DNA of 64,000 bases from Cristatella mucedo (GCA_009760855.2 WPIO01000046.1:36001-100000); one strand, 5' to 3'; numbered from the stretch's first letter, positions 1 through 11,653 are shown. The notes: generated from the letters alone by a model not told the origin. A program made the numbers and translations.

Positions 1-312
1 CACCTGTTGACTCGTCCAAATTTAAAAAGAAACTGAAACTGCATCTATTTATCACAGCATTTGGTGGGTCCCTGGGATTCTTCGTTTATGTGCTTGCGAG
101 TGCTGACGCTGTGCATGCTGCAACTAACCACACTTGCATGTTGACCCTGTGCATGTTACCTCCAGCCATATTATTCATGTTGTTCATTCAACGTGCTACC
201 ACTGACTGATCGAGTTTCTTTTGCAGCAAATGTAAAGCGCCCGGGGAGAGAGAGAGAGAGAGAGAAATTGAGTTCTCTGGGGGCACTTTGTCAAGTGTAT
301 TATTAATATTAA
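1..312 (+). mobile_element. L2-like LINE family A, 3' end (cut by window edge)
   Basis: The segment encodes the C-terminal tail of the family A LINE (a LF-type end after a TFKR-like stretch), then the 3' UTR with the phrases CATGCTGC.ACTAACCAC and GCAAATGTAAAGCGCC. It ends in the usual ATT-type tail. A short (GA)n expansion at about 246-265 has grown inside the loop of the 3' stem-loop. It is a 5'-truncated, dead copy whose 5' side lies outside the window. Confidence 0.85.
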
Positions 313-351
313 AAATTAACGTGTCATTTTACAGCGCCATAAAGTACCAGA

Positions 352-500
352 ATCTGGTTTGGTTCAGCGGTTAAAGGGCTCGCCCCGACCAAGGTCTGGC
401 TGAGGTCGTGGGCTCGATTGAGCCCGGAGGCATATGTGAAGCGCCTGAATAGAGATTAAGTTCTCTTGGGGCGCTGTACAAATGAATTGGATATTTTCTT
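352..500 (+). mobile_element. SINE1 (tRNA head plus L2-like tail)
   Basis: The head carries a box A-like TGGTTCAGCGG and a box B-like region around GGGCTCGA. The body continues into GTGAAGCGCCTGAATAGAG and GGCGCTGTACAAATGAATT. This is the full architecture of the SINE1 family: a pol III promoter head followed by a tail nearly identical to the family A LINE 3' end. Non-coding and presumably mobilised by the LINE. Confidence 0.85.
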
Positions 501-513
501 TTTAATCTCTAGC

Positions 514-600
514 CAGACGCCTCACATGCACCGTCGGGCTCGAGCATACGACCTTCCGTTGGTCAAAGGCGAGACCCCCTTCACCCCTGAACCAGGCCAG
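514..600 (-). mobile_element. SINE1 fragment, head only
   Basis: Read on the minus strand this shows a CTGGTTCAG-like box A, a GGTCGTATGCTCGAGCC box B region, and the start of the tail (GTGAGGCG). It sits tail to tail with the plus-strand SINE1 just upstream, giving a local inverted pair. Diverged and 3'-truncated. Confidence 0.7.
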
Positions 601-689
601 GGCGCCGGGCTTGTGCGTGCAGCTTGTGGTCGTTAGTCGCCATACTGTGGGCTCCTAGGCGGCCAGTCTTGCTTTGCACTTCGAGGTCG

Positions 690-905
690 CACCAAGGGCG
701 AGCCAGCGCGTCGCGCGACGCGACGCGAGCCCACCCTCGCGTCGCGTCGCTGGCGAGCCTGCGCTCGCGTCGCGTCGCGCGTCGCGTCGCACGTCGTGGG
801 CGAGCCAGCGTGAACTGGCCGAGCACTCAGGCCACGCGTCGTGCCGCGCGGGCGAGCCCTCGTGCACCGGCGGAGCACCCAGGCCACGTGTCTCCAGACA
901 GCGAG
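690..905. repeat. CpG-dense degenerate repeat block
   Basis: The block is built from CGTCG/CGCGTCGC motifs with a recurring GGCGAGCC phrase at irregular spacing of about 45-60 bp. It contains local inverted copies, so ORFs stay open on both strands (Arg/Ala-rich products). I read those ORFs as composition artefacts. It could be a minisatellite or a CpG island, but no promoter elements are recognisable. Confidence 0.55.
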
Positions 906-1954
906 TAGTGCGACTAGTTGGTTGGTTTTCGAAGTGCCGGCAGCTTCATAGATATTTGGCATGCGTGGCCAAGGACTAGCAACGTTACCAGCGCTGCGCA
1001 CGCGGCAAAGGTCTCTGGTGCATAAGCCGTCGCAGTGCTCGTGCGTTGTAGTTGTCTTCTTTGTTTGGCATGCGAGCGTCTTAGAGATCGTTCGGGCGAC
1101 GCTAGGAACAATAACGGCGCCAGAGTAGAGCGCCTTTTCGTCGTTTAGGCGAGTGTCGTTTACAGCTCTTACGTTTACGATACGAAGTCCGAGGATGCAC
1201 ATACAAGTTTACTGAAATTGACGTTGTGATAGTCCGTAGGGTTGGTAGACCAGATCCAATTGTCGCTTGTTGCGTGTGGTTAACGTACAGAAAAGAAGCG
1301 TGCCATTCCGTCCAGTAGCCTCGCCACCGTTGAGCAGATCGTTTCAGTTTATAAGTAGTCGAAGATACTCCTGGCAGAGACTAAGCGGTGATGACTTAAG
1401 CATGTTTGCAAGCTTTTCTATAATGAAGCTAGGGAACACTCTGGAAGGTTTTTCCCAGTCACCTATTATAGGTCCCTAACAACCTCTCAGAAGAATAACC
1501 AATATCTTCCCTCCACCCGCCAGCGTCCTGACAGCCGCTGACCCAATCTCCCGAAACTCTTTTAATTTAGGCTTGAATGTAAAAAAGTAACACTTGGAAC
1601 GGTATAGGTTCAGAAGTGATGACGGTCGCTGGTAGCCGAACACAAAAGCAGCAGTCGATAGCAGATATGTGGCATTTTGCAAAATAAAGCGTATCTCCGT
1701 GCCTTCACGAACGCCACAAATCGAGCTCGTACAGTTGCAGCGGCCATTTGATGCCAAAGCTTTTGGCAGCTGTCGGAGCATCGCGACGAATCTAAAAGAT
1801 GTCAGTAGAGCCCCGGCCCTTGCACTCTGCTCTTACCGGCCAGTTTTACGCTCGAGGCAACGTTGTCAGGGGGCGCATTAGCTCGTCGTGCGTTTATCAA
1901 AAGATTTACAGTATTCTTAGTTCGATCGGATCCTTTCAAACCATTCCCTTGCAG
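906..1954. other. No recognisable gene
   Basis: Unique-looking sequence of ordinary composition. Short ORFs occur on both strands, but none shows a domain, a splice-consistent exon or similarity to the repeats in this window. Confidence 0.4.
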
Positions 1955-2165
1955 CTAGACTGCCACTAGCCACATTTGCATGCTGACCCTGTGCATGTCA
2001 CCCCTAACCATATTACTCATTTTGTTTGTTTATCAAGCATGATATTACTCACCATTCGATTGCATTTCCCTTTGCAGCAAATGTAAAGCGCATAGAAAGA
2101 GATTGAGTTCTCTGAGGGTGCTTTATCAAGTGCATTATTATTATTATTATTATTATTATTATCAA
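1955..2165 (+). mobile_element. L2-like family A 3' tail
   Basis: It contains GCCACTAGCCACATTTGC, TTTGCAGCAAATGTAAAGCG, the loop AGAAAGAGATTGAG and a terminal (ATT)7-8 microsatellite. Only the 3' UTR remains, so it is strongly 5'-truncated. Confidence 0.9.
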
Positions 2166-2492
2166 GAGTCTTTGAAGCTCTACGGACACAGCGAAGCTAA
2201 CACCGGTTGCCAGCTCAGATCCTCTTCTGATGGAACGGAATAAGTATAGTCGGTTTGGTTTCATATCGCAAGAAATAGCCGACAAAGCGGTATATTTCAA
2301 AGTCAAACTTAAGTAAGTTCTATAACCTATAGGTAGGAGCACAATATGCAGGCCTAGCCACTGAATTTATCCAGTTACCAACAATAAGCTAGCTACTAAA
2401 TGTTGTTTATGAACTGGAGGAGCACATTTCGCATTGACCAAAGTGAAATTTACATCCCTTAAAACAGTGGGGCTAAATCATAATCCAAGATA

Positions 2493-2630
2493 CTTGAACC
2501 AATACAGCCTTTAGCCCGTACATAGCGGTAGAAGAGCATTTGAGGCTACCATCCCGTTTGCAGCAGGCGATCAAATAGTGTCTGCTGCAGAAATCGAACC
2601 CCCGACCAATGCAACCAGCGGAGCCTTAGG
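2493..2630 (-). mobile_element. Old SINE2-like copy
   Basis: On the minus strand a box B-like GGGGTTCGATTTCTGCAGCAG is followed by the SINE2 body pattern (GGTAGCC..AAATGCTCTTCT.CCGCTAT). Divergence from the other SINE2 copies is high, so this is an old insertion. Confidence 0.55.
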
Positions 2631-2658
2631 GTTAGGGACCAAGGATGCTCTTATTATA

Positions 2659-2697
2659 CGACCGACGAGTGACGTTCCGTCCACTCGTCGATCGTTC
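2659..2697. repeat. 39-bp palindrome-bearing repeat, copy 1
   Basis: This 39-bp string recurs exactly at 8957-8995. Its core is CGACGAGTG ... CACTCGTCG, a perfect 9-bp inverted repeat with a 10-nt loop. Flanks of the two copies are unrelated, so the unit itself moved or is conserved. Confidence 0.8.
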
Positions 2698-2699
2698 GG

Positions 2700-4500
2700 G
2701 TTGGCCACTGGCAGCTGCGTCTCCGAGGCCAAGTGGGTCGCTGCTTTAGATGCGATTAGACGGGTCGTGCTGTGCCTCTCGCCGTCGATTGAGAGCTTCC
2801 GTGGAAGACAGCATTGCTGGCCATTGGTCGTAAAAGTGTTCCCTCAGCAGAACTCGTAACATTCGCGATGAGGTCGGGCACTAGAAGTGCCCGAACCAAA
2901 GGGTCCGCTGGTACTTGGGCCGCAGGCCCGACAGTGGGGCTACGCAGGCTGCCGCCCATCTTTTCCAATCCGTTAATGTCTGTCATTCCGTAAGCAGCAG
3001 CGACTTCTTCAGCACCAAGGCTGCCTGCGGTCATGGCTTGAGTGCTCAAAGCAAGGCCGCTGCAGGCGAGGCGAAGTTTGTACCGTCGGTCGCCAGGCTT
3101 GGCTGTCAGTCTCGGCTCGCTGTCCTCGCTGGCGTCGGCATCGTCCTCTTCCAGATCTGGTACGGGGCCAGTCCGTCGCTGGTTTTGTCTGAGCAAACTA
3201 GCGAGCCGACAGTTTCTCCTCAGTTTGGCGACATCAGCCTTTCAACAGTATTGTCGTGTTCAGATACGATTGTCGTATCTTCTACAGCGACGTCGGTACT
3301 ACCAATGTTTACTATTCTCGGATCGGTAATCTGATTACTTCCTTGCTACATTGCTACGGTTCGTGGGGACCTGACTATGGTGGCACACTCTATCATTGAC
3401 ACGGTGACAACTCCTGCTGACTGGGCGAAAAACCGATATCGGAGACTCGTTAGCGGCATTGCGATTGGCTATAGAAATAGAGGAGAAGCAGGTACTCATT
3501 CGTCGAAGCGTCAGCGTTCGCTGTTCTGGCTTCATGCACGAGCTGACTCGTAAGCTCGAGATTGGTCTGCAGAACTGTTGGACGCACGCATGCAGCAGGA
3601 TTAGAATAGTCTCGCTTATGAACTGCTGGTGACTAGCATGGACCCGTCCTCTTTTTGGTTACTGGCGGATCGCAAATGACATGGCAGTTGTTATCTATGT
3701 ATATTTATGCAAGAAGTCGCACACCCGAAGATCGAATCGACAATACGGCAGGCAGTGTATTAACAATTGCAGGAAGCCACGAAAGAGCTAACGACCGTCA
3801 TGACCGATCCTAGCTCCTGAGAATCTCAAAGCGTGTCACTGGGTCCTCTGTTTTCCTTCTTCGACTTCCGCCGACGTAGTAGGCTCACGGGGTACTTCGG
3901 ACCCTACATCATTGCTAGGTTTTAGGGTTTTGTAAGTGCGGCACTCGCAGTACGTTACTGTAGCAATATTCTGCTGCATCGGGTCACGCGTAACGCAGGC
4001 ATGGCGAATTTATACATTCAGGTGCTCCGTACGCCACGCGCGATTTAAAGTGCCGGCCCGAGCCTAGCAGATGCCGTCGCTCGGCATGCTGCTCCTCAGG
4101 CGACGACCTCTTTAGAACCTGTCGGTTGAGCATGCTATGCCCGCTGCTCATAGCGAGGCTTGGAGGGTCTCATCATCACCGACATCCCTGACCGGAGACG
4201 CTCTATCGCTGGCTGCACATATTCAGTGCTAATAGTTAATACGACCCTCGTCGACCTCGTCGAATCCACCGCGGCACCCATTGCCCCTAACAGAAGCCGT
4301 CCAAGTTTGGCCTTCCGGGAGGCTCGGCATTGTTGCAAACCTGGTGTCGCTGCTGCTATGTCCGGACAGACTAGACCACAAACGCAGCGTTCGTAACAGC
4401 ACCGGTATCAGCTGACAGGCGACGAATGCCGGCGAAGGCCTGCAAGTTGTAATCACGGATGGCGACCTGTATGTACAGCACCAATGCACTCAGGTTAGCC
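2700..4500. other. No recognisable gene
   Basis: A minus-strand ORF of 146 codons (2756-3196) begins within an Asp/Glu-rich stretch, and a plus ORF overlaps it (2915-3334). Neither shows a family signature I can name. The remaining sequence to 4500 has only short ORFs. Confidence 0.3.
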
Positions 4501-4502
4501 GA

Positions 4503-6346
4503 TAGTAGCGTGTCGCCGTCTGTAACTCCACAAAGCCACAAAGACTAGGCGGGTGTTACGCTGGAGCGTTTTTTATAGCGTAGCACTCACAGCCTATGAG
4601 GTTTTCGGTACGCATTCTTTAGCCAATAGACTTCTTCTCACACAAAAAGAGAAAATGAGAAGCATAGCTGAATCAGGAGAGGAGTTGAAGTAGTGAGTAG
4701 CTTGGAAGTAAAAGTTTAGGACCACTGGAAATGAATGACTAGCTGATTCAACAGCCTCTTTTATATAGCGACAGAAGAGCCTTTACGGCTATCACCACCG
4801 CTTGAGGTGGCGATAAAGGATCGTCCAACACAGGATTTGAACCCACGACCTCGGGCCAAGGTCGTGAAAAGCAACCACCTTACCGAGTGAGCCATCACGG
4901 CTCACCAAGGAAAGGATGGGCCGTGGTCGGCAGCAGCAGAGTAGCTGTCGCTTCGTAAGACTTGTGAAAGTGAGTTCCAAAGTCTAGGACCCGCAGAGCA
5001 AACGTTTCTGTCGCCCACGGTCTTTAAGCTGTAGAATAGAACAGCTAATTTATTGACCATACAAGATCTGAGGGCACGAGGAGGCTGAAGCTGGTGCAGC
5101 AGTTCAGCTAGGTAAGAAGGAGCCAAGCTACGACAGGCCTTGTAGGGCAGTGTTAAAACTTTGCTTTGTTCCCGTTGATCAACCGGCAGCCACCCTAGCT
5201 CTTTTAGCAGAGGAGACACGTGGTCAAACCTCTGGGATTTGCAAACTAGCCTTGCAGCCATATTCATAGCCAGCTACAGTGGCCTAGTGGCTTTTTTAAT
5301 AGCTGAGCCAAAAGAGAATAGCAATAATGAAGCAGAGCCAGATCTATGGAGCTAGTTAAAGTTTACGCAACATATCTCCGTGGAAGACAGTTCCTAATTT
5401 TAGATAGGGATCGGACGAGATGGGTAGCTGTGGAAGCAGTCTTCTTAACGAAACTTGAAAATTTAGGCAGCTGCTAAAGGTGACACCTACATTCCGAGAG
5501 CATGGTCGCACAAAAGCGTCACCTTTTGGAAAAGCAAAGCCTTCTTGTCAAGCCACATGCTTAGGGTGTCCTATTAGCAGCGCTTCAGTTTTATCGTCGT
5601 TAGTTTAAGAAAATTTGCCCGTCATTCAGGATCGAATTTCGGCAAGGCAAGCATTCAGTTTATCAGTTGCTGTAGCAGATTCTGACGGTTTAAATGACAA
5701 GTACAGCTGAATATCGTCAGCATAAATGTGATATCCTATTCCATCGGCCTTTATAACTTTTCCCAGAGGTTGAGTAAAAATGGAGAACAGCAAGAGACTG
5801 AGGACGGACCCTTGAAGGACTCCGCAGGTGACTGGTCTGGTAGATGAGACCTGACCTCCGTACAACACGGATTTAACATGATCGGTAAAATGTAATATAA
5901 ACCACGCCAGTACCTCGTCTTCCAGATCGATTACTGCTCTCGATTGTTCAAGTAGGACATAGTGATCAATGGTGTCGAAGGCAGCTGATAGATCTTGCAG
6001 GGGTAGGGCTGTGACCTTCCCGTCATCGCTGGTGCATATGATGTCATTGGTTAGACAAAGAAGGGCAGTTTCAGTGGAGTGCTGCCGCTTTTTCCCCGAT
6101 TGCAATTTTTTTGAAATTGCAGTCTTCAATGTGTGCTACCAGCTGCTGAGCGACAATTTCTCAAGGAACTTTGGGAAAAAAGAAAAAAGGAAAACTGGGC
6201 GATGGTTTGCAAGGATCTCTGTCATCTAATCCATGCTTTTTTAAGTGTCGGTCTAACGATAGCCGACTTGAAGGACTTGAGTGCAACCCCTTTTTCCAGA
6301 AAAGCATCAACAATCTCGGTTATGGCTGGGCTAAGTTGGTCTGCCG
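4503..6346 (-). pseudogene. LINE family B, 5'-truncated, with nested SINE2
   Basis: On the minus strand the RT region is visible at 6129-5626, including AFDTIDHYVLL, GVLQGSVLSLLLFSI and the active-site YADDIQLYLSF. The C-terminal region (5267-4902) and 3' end (to 4503) follow. The two parts of the 3' end are separated by a SINE2 at 4741-4903. Frameshifts and stops break it. Unlike the long copy at 51-54 kb, both catalytic Asp residues of YADD are kept. Confidence 0.9.
4741..4903 (-). mobile_element. SINE2 inserted in LINE family B
   Basis: Minus-strand tRNA-like head (GCCGTGATGGCTCA start, GGGTTC box B) and the body CGCTATATAAAAGAGGCTG. The flanking LINE sequences GGAAATGA and GGAAAGGATG look like a decayed target duplication. 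The insertion post-dates this LINE copy. Confidence 0.85.
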
Positions 6347-6698
6347 ATGTTGTGTGAGCCTTCTGCTTCTGCTACTGTAATGAGTGCAGCAGCATTCGGT
6401 CATTAATGTATACCCGCCTGCAGCAAGTGGTTGGGCAATTGACTCGGCAAAGCGTCAGGCCTTCGATGTAAGGATGTTGCGCGCCACAGCTCCACTTCCC
6501 CATCTACGGGAGTCAGCCAGCACTCACATGCACGTTGAGAGAAATGAAGACTGAGTCTCGTTTATCGCTCACATCCGTGCCGTGCCTCCATGAGACTCCA
6601 CTAGAGCTGCTGCCGCTGAAGCCACAGCAGTACTACACTAGCAAAGACCGCAGCGATGAGTATAGGATCCTCAGGGTAACTAGTTCCTTAGCTATGGA

Positions 6699-6990
6699 CT
6701 TCTTACGCAACGACAACTTCTCTCCTGCTTCCGACTATGGCTCATCCTCTCCAGCGGTCCTGAGCTGCAACCTCCGTGCGACTCACTACGTCTACTGCTC
6801 TCCTCACTCTGCTAGGCTTCCAACTTTCTCTTTGTTGCGTGAGACGAAGTCTGTTGGCTACCGAATGCGCACCGAAAGCCGCTTAGGCTGTGAGTGCGCC
6901 ACACAAAACTCTCCTGCGTAACACCAACGTAGTGTTCGTTGCTTTTTGGAGTTACCGACGGAGATACGTTACGTTACATTACATAATTGC
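6699..6990 (+). mobile_element. LINE family B 3' end
   Basis: Encodes the terminal LINE tail (FLRND-like start, LLRETKSVGYRMRTESRL, ending QNSPA then TAA), followed by the 3' UTR with GGAGTTACCGACGGAG and ATTAC-type repeats. Strongly 5'-truncated. Confidence 0.85.
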
Positions 6991-7989
6991 ATCTTGTGTT
7001 GAATCCCTTTCCTGTTGATAAGCATTCTCGATACAGTTCATAGTTCTATACCCTGGGTCATTTTTAATATGCTAATAATGAAGAAAACTTTCATAATCTT
7101 ACTTAATTTTACTAAAAATGTGGAGGCAATAAACAGCACACATGCAGGCCCACAATATAGTGGCGCGTCTAGCTGGAGTTCAAATTTTAAGTGTTATCGG
7201 TAGCATTGCAAAGCATGCTGCAGGCCTACGACATATAAATATAACATAACAGAGGCGACAACAAAATGAGATCAGAACGCCAAGTGGCTTTGAGTAGCGC
7301 ATAATTTGCTGCGAAAGCCCGGCAGGTCGCCGAATAAGCCGAAAATGTATTGTGGAGCCTGCAATGACGCACGGCTCGAAACTCGCCCAAATGAATTCGG
7401 TGTGGGTTTCGCAGGCTTGACGAGCTTGTAGAGGAGATATCGCGGAGAAATGAGGACCAACTGCATGCAGCAGCATTTCTAAGGAGATGCGCGATAACTT
7501 ACCGATCGACTAAAACGCGAAATGCTGCAACTGGTGAGCCACGCCCCGGAAGTTCGCAGTTTCCAAGTCGGTCAGTTTTGACCACATTACGTTTTTTCTC
7601 ACGTTTTAACGTTAATTTTTACTCTTTTACTTCCTTAAAATGCCTCGCCTCGTCGTCGAGCGTCGCTGCGCCAGCGGCGACGCTCTCGTTAAAGGCTGCC
7701 TCTGCAATCTGCCGGCGGAGGTAGTGCCACCAATGGTTGCCGCTTTAGGCCGTTGGTGTAAGCATCTGCTTTGGGGGCAGCAGTTGTACTCAATGTATTA
7801 GCGGCCGTTGACGTACGCTTTTTATAGCTGAACCGTTCACCCAAGGTTCTTACGTATCCGCGTCGCCTGCGAAACCGCCTAAAGCTACTGCAATCCACGT
7901 GGACCTCAGCTGTTGGGTTTATAGATAGCACCGTGCAATTCGTATCCTTGTGTGACTACTGCTAGCTTAATGGGCTGAAGAAGGCCGCC
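6991..7989. other. No recognisable gene
   Basis: Unique-looking sequence between a LINE 3' end and a TIR element. ORFs under 100 codons on both strands show no domain. Confidence 0.35.
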
Positions 7990-7993
7990 ATTT

Positions 7994-8826
7994 GAGCCCG
8001 ATGGCGGTAACCCGGGTTAGCATGGTAACCCGGGTGCGAGCGGACTGCGATAAGTACCTAAATGTTGGTCAAAATTGTATGCAAAAGGCCAACAATGTCG
8101 GGATCGTCGAGTTCTATTCGTCAGCAGAAAGACAGCAATTTCGAAAACGATAATTTTAATTGATCAAGTGCGCAGCGGTTGACCAGATCCAGGGCAAGGA
8201 ACCAGGGCTCGATCACGAAAATTGAGCCTATTTTTTTGAGAAATAGCTTAAGATTGATGGCTGATTTGGGACAACCACTGGTGCCATCTTCGGGCGCCAC
8301 ACAGAACGTATACGCACGCCCGGAGCAGCCTTCTGCGCTGATGCTCTTTTTATCTGCCACGAGTCTGCGCCATATGCCGGATGCCGCCGCCAACAGGTCA
8401 ATATCGCCAATATCATCCGGATCTTCGTCCTCACTGTCAGCGATACTACCCAGGCGAGCACTGGCGCAGCGATTTCGGACCTCCTGCATAATCTTTTCAG
8501 ACCAGCGGGGGGGGGGCAATGAAGTTCCCGGGAAATGTTTCCAAGAACTTGCACACCAGTTCCATTGCGTTGTTAAGAACATAATTGCTAACATCTTTTA
8601 TGTCGTCATTAAAGCCAACCATAGCGTGCATCCTTTCATGGAGCTCTTGCGCACAGAGTTCTTCAGATTGCTTCGACATGACTCTGACGGTGCTGCTCCT
8701 GCATCAGGTCAGCGGCGGTTTCAACTTGGAAACGCTCTATTTTTAGAGCAGCTATCCGCAAAATAAAGAATTAATTGCGATTGTACTTGTGGAAATTCGA
8801 TAACCCGGGTTACCATCATCGGGCTC
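7994..8826 (-). mobile_element. 833-bp DNA transposon-like element with 26-bp TIRs
   Basis: Left end GAGCCCGATGGCGGTAACCC (7994 on) and right end (to 8826) are inverted repeats with 24 of 26 matches. Both are flanked by ATTT, a possible 4-bp target duplication. The GGTAACCCGGGT motif is repeated just inside the left end. Minus-strand ORFs (8679-8497, 8594-8121) in different frames include an acidic stretch, DSEDEDPDDIGDIDLL. A run of ten G near 8507-8516 may cause a frameshift. I do not recognise a transposase, so it may be a non-autonomous or captured-gene element. Confidence 0.7.
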
Positions 8827-8956
8827 ATTTACCGAATCAAGTACGACCCGGGCTTCGCGCATAAAGTCAATTAGGGGAATATGAGTACTAATACTAATAT
8901 CAATAACAGGGTCTTACGTGCAATGTCTTTACTGCAAAAGCATTCAAATCTCTATC

Positions 8957-8995
8957 CGACCGACGAGTGACGTTCCGTCCACTCGTCGATCGTTC
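8957..8995. repeat. 39-bp palindrome-bearing repeat, copy 2
   Basis: Exact second copy of the 39-bp unit at 2659-2697, including the CGACGAGTG/CACTCGTCG stem. It lies about 130 bp right of the TIR element but outside it. Confidence 0.8.
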
Positions 8996-9149
8996 TATGG
9001 CTTTACTAGCAGCTGCAAGAGAAGCGACAACCGAGGTTGATGGTGAATCAAGATCAGCCTGTTTACGTTAGCCAACATGCAAAAACACTCAAGAAGACGC
9101 CGAGTGCCATTGAGGTTTTTTGGGACCCCTGATCGCCAGCTTGCACCGA

Positions 9150-9184
9150 AGCGTGCGCGCGCGCGCGAGCGTGCACGTGCGCAC
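9150..9184. repeat. Alternating purine-pyrimidine tract
   Basis: A run of GCGCGCGCGC and GTGCACGTGCGC steps, a composition known to favour Z-DNA. No gene context. Confidence 0.6.
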
Positions 9185-9189
9185 GGAGA

Positions 9190-9918
9190 GAAATTCACAT
9201 CCACCTGCGATCGGAGAAAGCTGAGAAAGCCGCAGGCGAGCGCCCCACCACGTGACATGTAAACGGTGCGCCGCCCGTTATTAATGCAGGCGGCGACAGA
9301 AGCCGGAAGCGGGTTCCGGAATGTCCGCGTACGCAGTGAGCTCCTGAACGCGATAGAACGTCGACTAAGGTGGCCTTGGCTTTGAGGGAGCAGCGAGCCT
9401 TGCCCTTCCAGCATCCGCCTACTTGAGCTGCTACCGAGAGTCGAGCGGTTTTCGGGAGGACAAGCGGCCAGCGGCTGATGACTTCGCGGGCGAGCGGCGA
9501 ACGAATGCACATGCGGCATTCGACGAGCCATCCGTCAACCTGAACTGCCGTCTGCGATCAAGCGGCTCCACAGCGGACGATGGCTTCTGGGTGCTAGATT
9601 GCGACTGCCAAATTATTCATTGTTCGCCGCTCCTGAATATAGCCTATAGCAGCATGGAACAGATGACGTGATAACCCACGGTTAAGCAGCATAAAAGCCG
9701 AGGTAATGAATAAGTGCAGAGCTCTGTCTTAGCAGTTAAGCTAGCCAAGTTGCACTCCATACAGTGAGCCTTACTATGAACACCATGGTTTGCAGTGGGT
9801 GACTGTAACCCACCGGTGCTGTCAAATAAACCGTTTTACGCCGCGGATATGGATTTGTTAGCGTAAGGTATGTGGGCTCTCCGTAGCTGCCGTATTCTGC
9901 TGCAATCGGCATACTTGC
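9190..9918. other. No recognisable gene
   Basis: Overlapping ORFs (minus 8995-9531 and 9195-9512; plus 9423-9671) have basic, low-information products without domains. Confidence 0.35.
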
Positions 9919-10166
9919 TGTATGTAGATTGGTCATCGTCGCGAACAGCAACAGAACGCCAGCCGACGAGCAACACCACCAGTTTATTTCACTAAACACG
10001 GAGCAGTGGGAAGTGCGACTCTCTTCTCCCCTCTCTCGCTCCGAGTGCCTGCGACTCCCTTGTCACAACAATCACTAATAGCCCATTCCGACCGCATATC
10101 ACATCGAGTGCCACAGCCCACTCGTACAACGATCAGCGGCACTGCCATCAATTAAACGAAACCACA
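9919..10166 (-). mobile_element. Solo LTR, copy 1
   Basis: On the minus strand it starts TGTGGTTTCGTTTAATTGAT and ends ATACA, the TG...CA ends typical of LTRs. An AATAAA signal (GAAATAAACTGGTGG) lies about two thirds along. Flanks CTTGC and CTTGG give a 5-bp target duplication with one mismatch. It aligns along its length with 43636-43885. No gag or pol is adjacent. Confidence 0.8.
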
Positions 10167-10935
10167 CTTGGGGGGTATTGATGATGCACAAACAAATCGC
10201 CAGCCATGCATTAGGTTCAGTGCTTCACTTGTATTTGTCCCGCGTTGGCTGGGACTAGCCTACTACGAGCGCTTCGTTCACGACCTAGTTCAGTCAGGAC
10301 GTGGAAGCCGCTACACCTCGTTCTTAACACTGCCCAGCCTGATGACGTCGGTCCGAGGGCTATCTCAGATATCGATCTGAAACTCGATTATTTAATTGCA
10401 AAACTCTGCCTCGGCCTTTTCTGAAACGGATTGAGGCCAACTACAAAAATCTTCGAACGCCAAGCTGTGTAATGAAAGTTCCTTTGTTTTGACTAACTTT
10501 TTCATGCCTACCTTTACCTTTACCGTTAGCTACTCCTTGCTTTTCCGATGTCGGCTGTAAACCAAAAGGCGTCAGGGCGGTAGCGGACCTATCGCTTAGA
10601 CGAGAGGTGGAGAATCGTCTAGAACGTTGGCTAGCCTCGTCTTTTAGCCCACCGATAAGGCAAAGTGGGCAAAAGGGTCACGCAGAAGGACAGAGGCCGC
10701 TAGTCTTTCGGGTGCAGCATCGATGTCAAGAGGCTTATGAGGTCTTGAAGCGTATACAAGTTTGGCTAAAGAAATAGAAAGACGGTGATTGGAGAGTGAA
10801 ATTTGCATATGATCAAATGTGAGAAAAGGGGTTAAAATCCAAGTCGAATGTTTACAATCCTGAAAGAGTATTTTTTGTTAAAGGCTCGGCCTTTTAAGAA
10901 ATTTTGTCAGGGCTTTAATGCGGGCCGGGAGGCAA
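10167..10935. other. No recognisable gene
   Basis: Short ORFs only; no exon or repeat recognised. Confidence 0.35.
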
Positions 10936-10939
10936 AAGG

Positions 10940-11449
10940 ATTAACGTAATGTAATGTATGTAATGTTATGTAATGTACTATGTATCTCCGTCAGTAACTC
11001 CACAAAGTCATAAAGACCATGTGGGTGTTACGCAGGAGAGTTTTGTATAGTGCACTCACAGCCTAAGCGGCTTTCGGTACGCATTCGGTAGCCAACAGAC
11101 TTCGTCTCACGCAACAAAGAGAAAGTGGGAAGCAAAGCTGAGTCAGGAGAGCAGTTGAGGTAGTGAGTAGCATAGAAGTAGCAGTTCAGAACCGCTGAAA
11201 AAGATGTGCCATAGTCAGCAGTTGGAGAGTAGTTGTCGTTGCGTAAGAATTGTGGAAGCGAGTTCCACAGTCTAGGACCTGCAGAGCTAAAGCTTCTGTC
11301 GCCAACTGTCTTTAAGCGGAGGAATGGGACAGCTAATTTATTGTCCACACCGGACCTGAGGGCGCGAACAGGCTGAAACTGATGTAGCAGTTCAGCTAGG
11401 TACGAAGGAGCTAAGCCGTGGCGGGCCTTGTGGGTCAGCGTAAGAATGT
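10940..11449 (-). mobile_element. LINE family B 3' end
   Basis: The right side encodes the C-terminal region, with VDNKLAVPFLRLKTVGDRSF and GPRLWNSLPQFLRND, ending in the QNSPA tail. The left side is the 3' UTR with ATGTA/ATTAC repeats. The coding tail (11348-11028) is open for 106 codons, so this is a fairly young copy, 5'-truncated. Confidence 0.9.
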
Positions 11450-11653
11450 TGACACACTCCCCAGCACCTTATCGTAATGCTGCAGTATTTCCCTGCTGCC
11501 GCCGGTCCAATACATCCCAAGTGGCATCTTCAACAGCTAGCTTAGACGCGTGGAAGCCATTTTCTATTCTACGGACGTGGCCGCATGAACGTACATGGGC
11601 TTGGCGGTCTAGCAGGTGTCTCGCAGTCTAGCGGAAGCTATGCGGTATATTTC

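Noticed and set aside
9931-9990. Shared 55-bp phrase at 9.95, 43.84 and 57.3 kb as a regulatory element
   Set aside because: Extending the alignment shows it is part of an LTR with TG...CA ends and target duplications.
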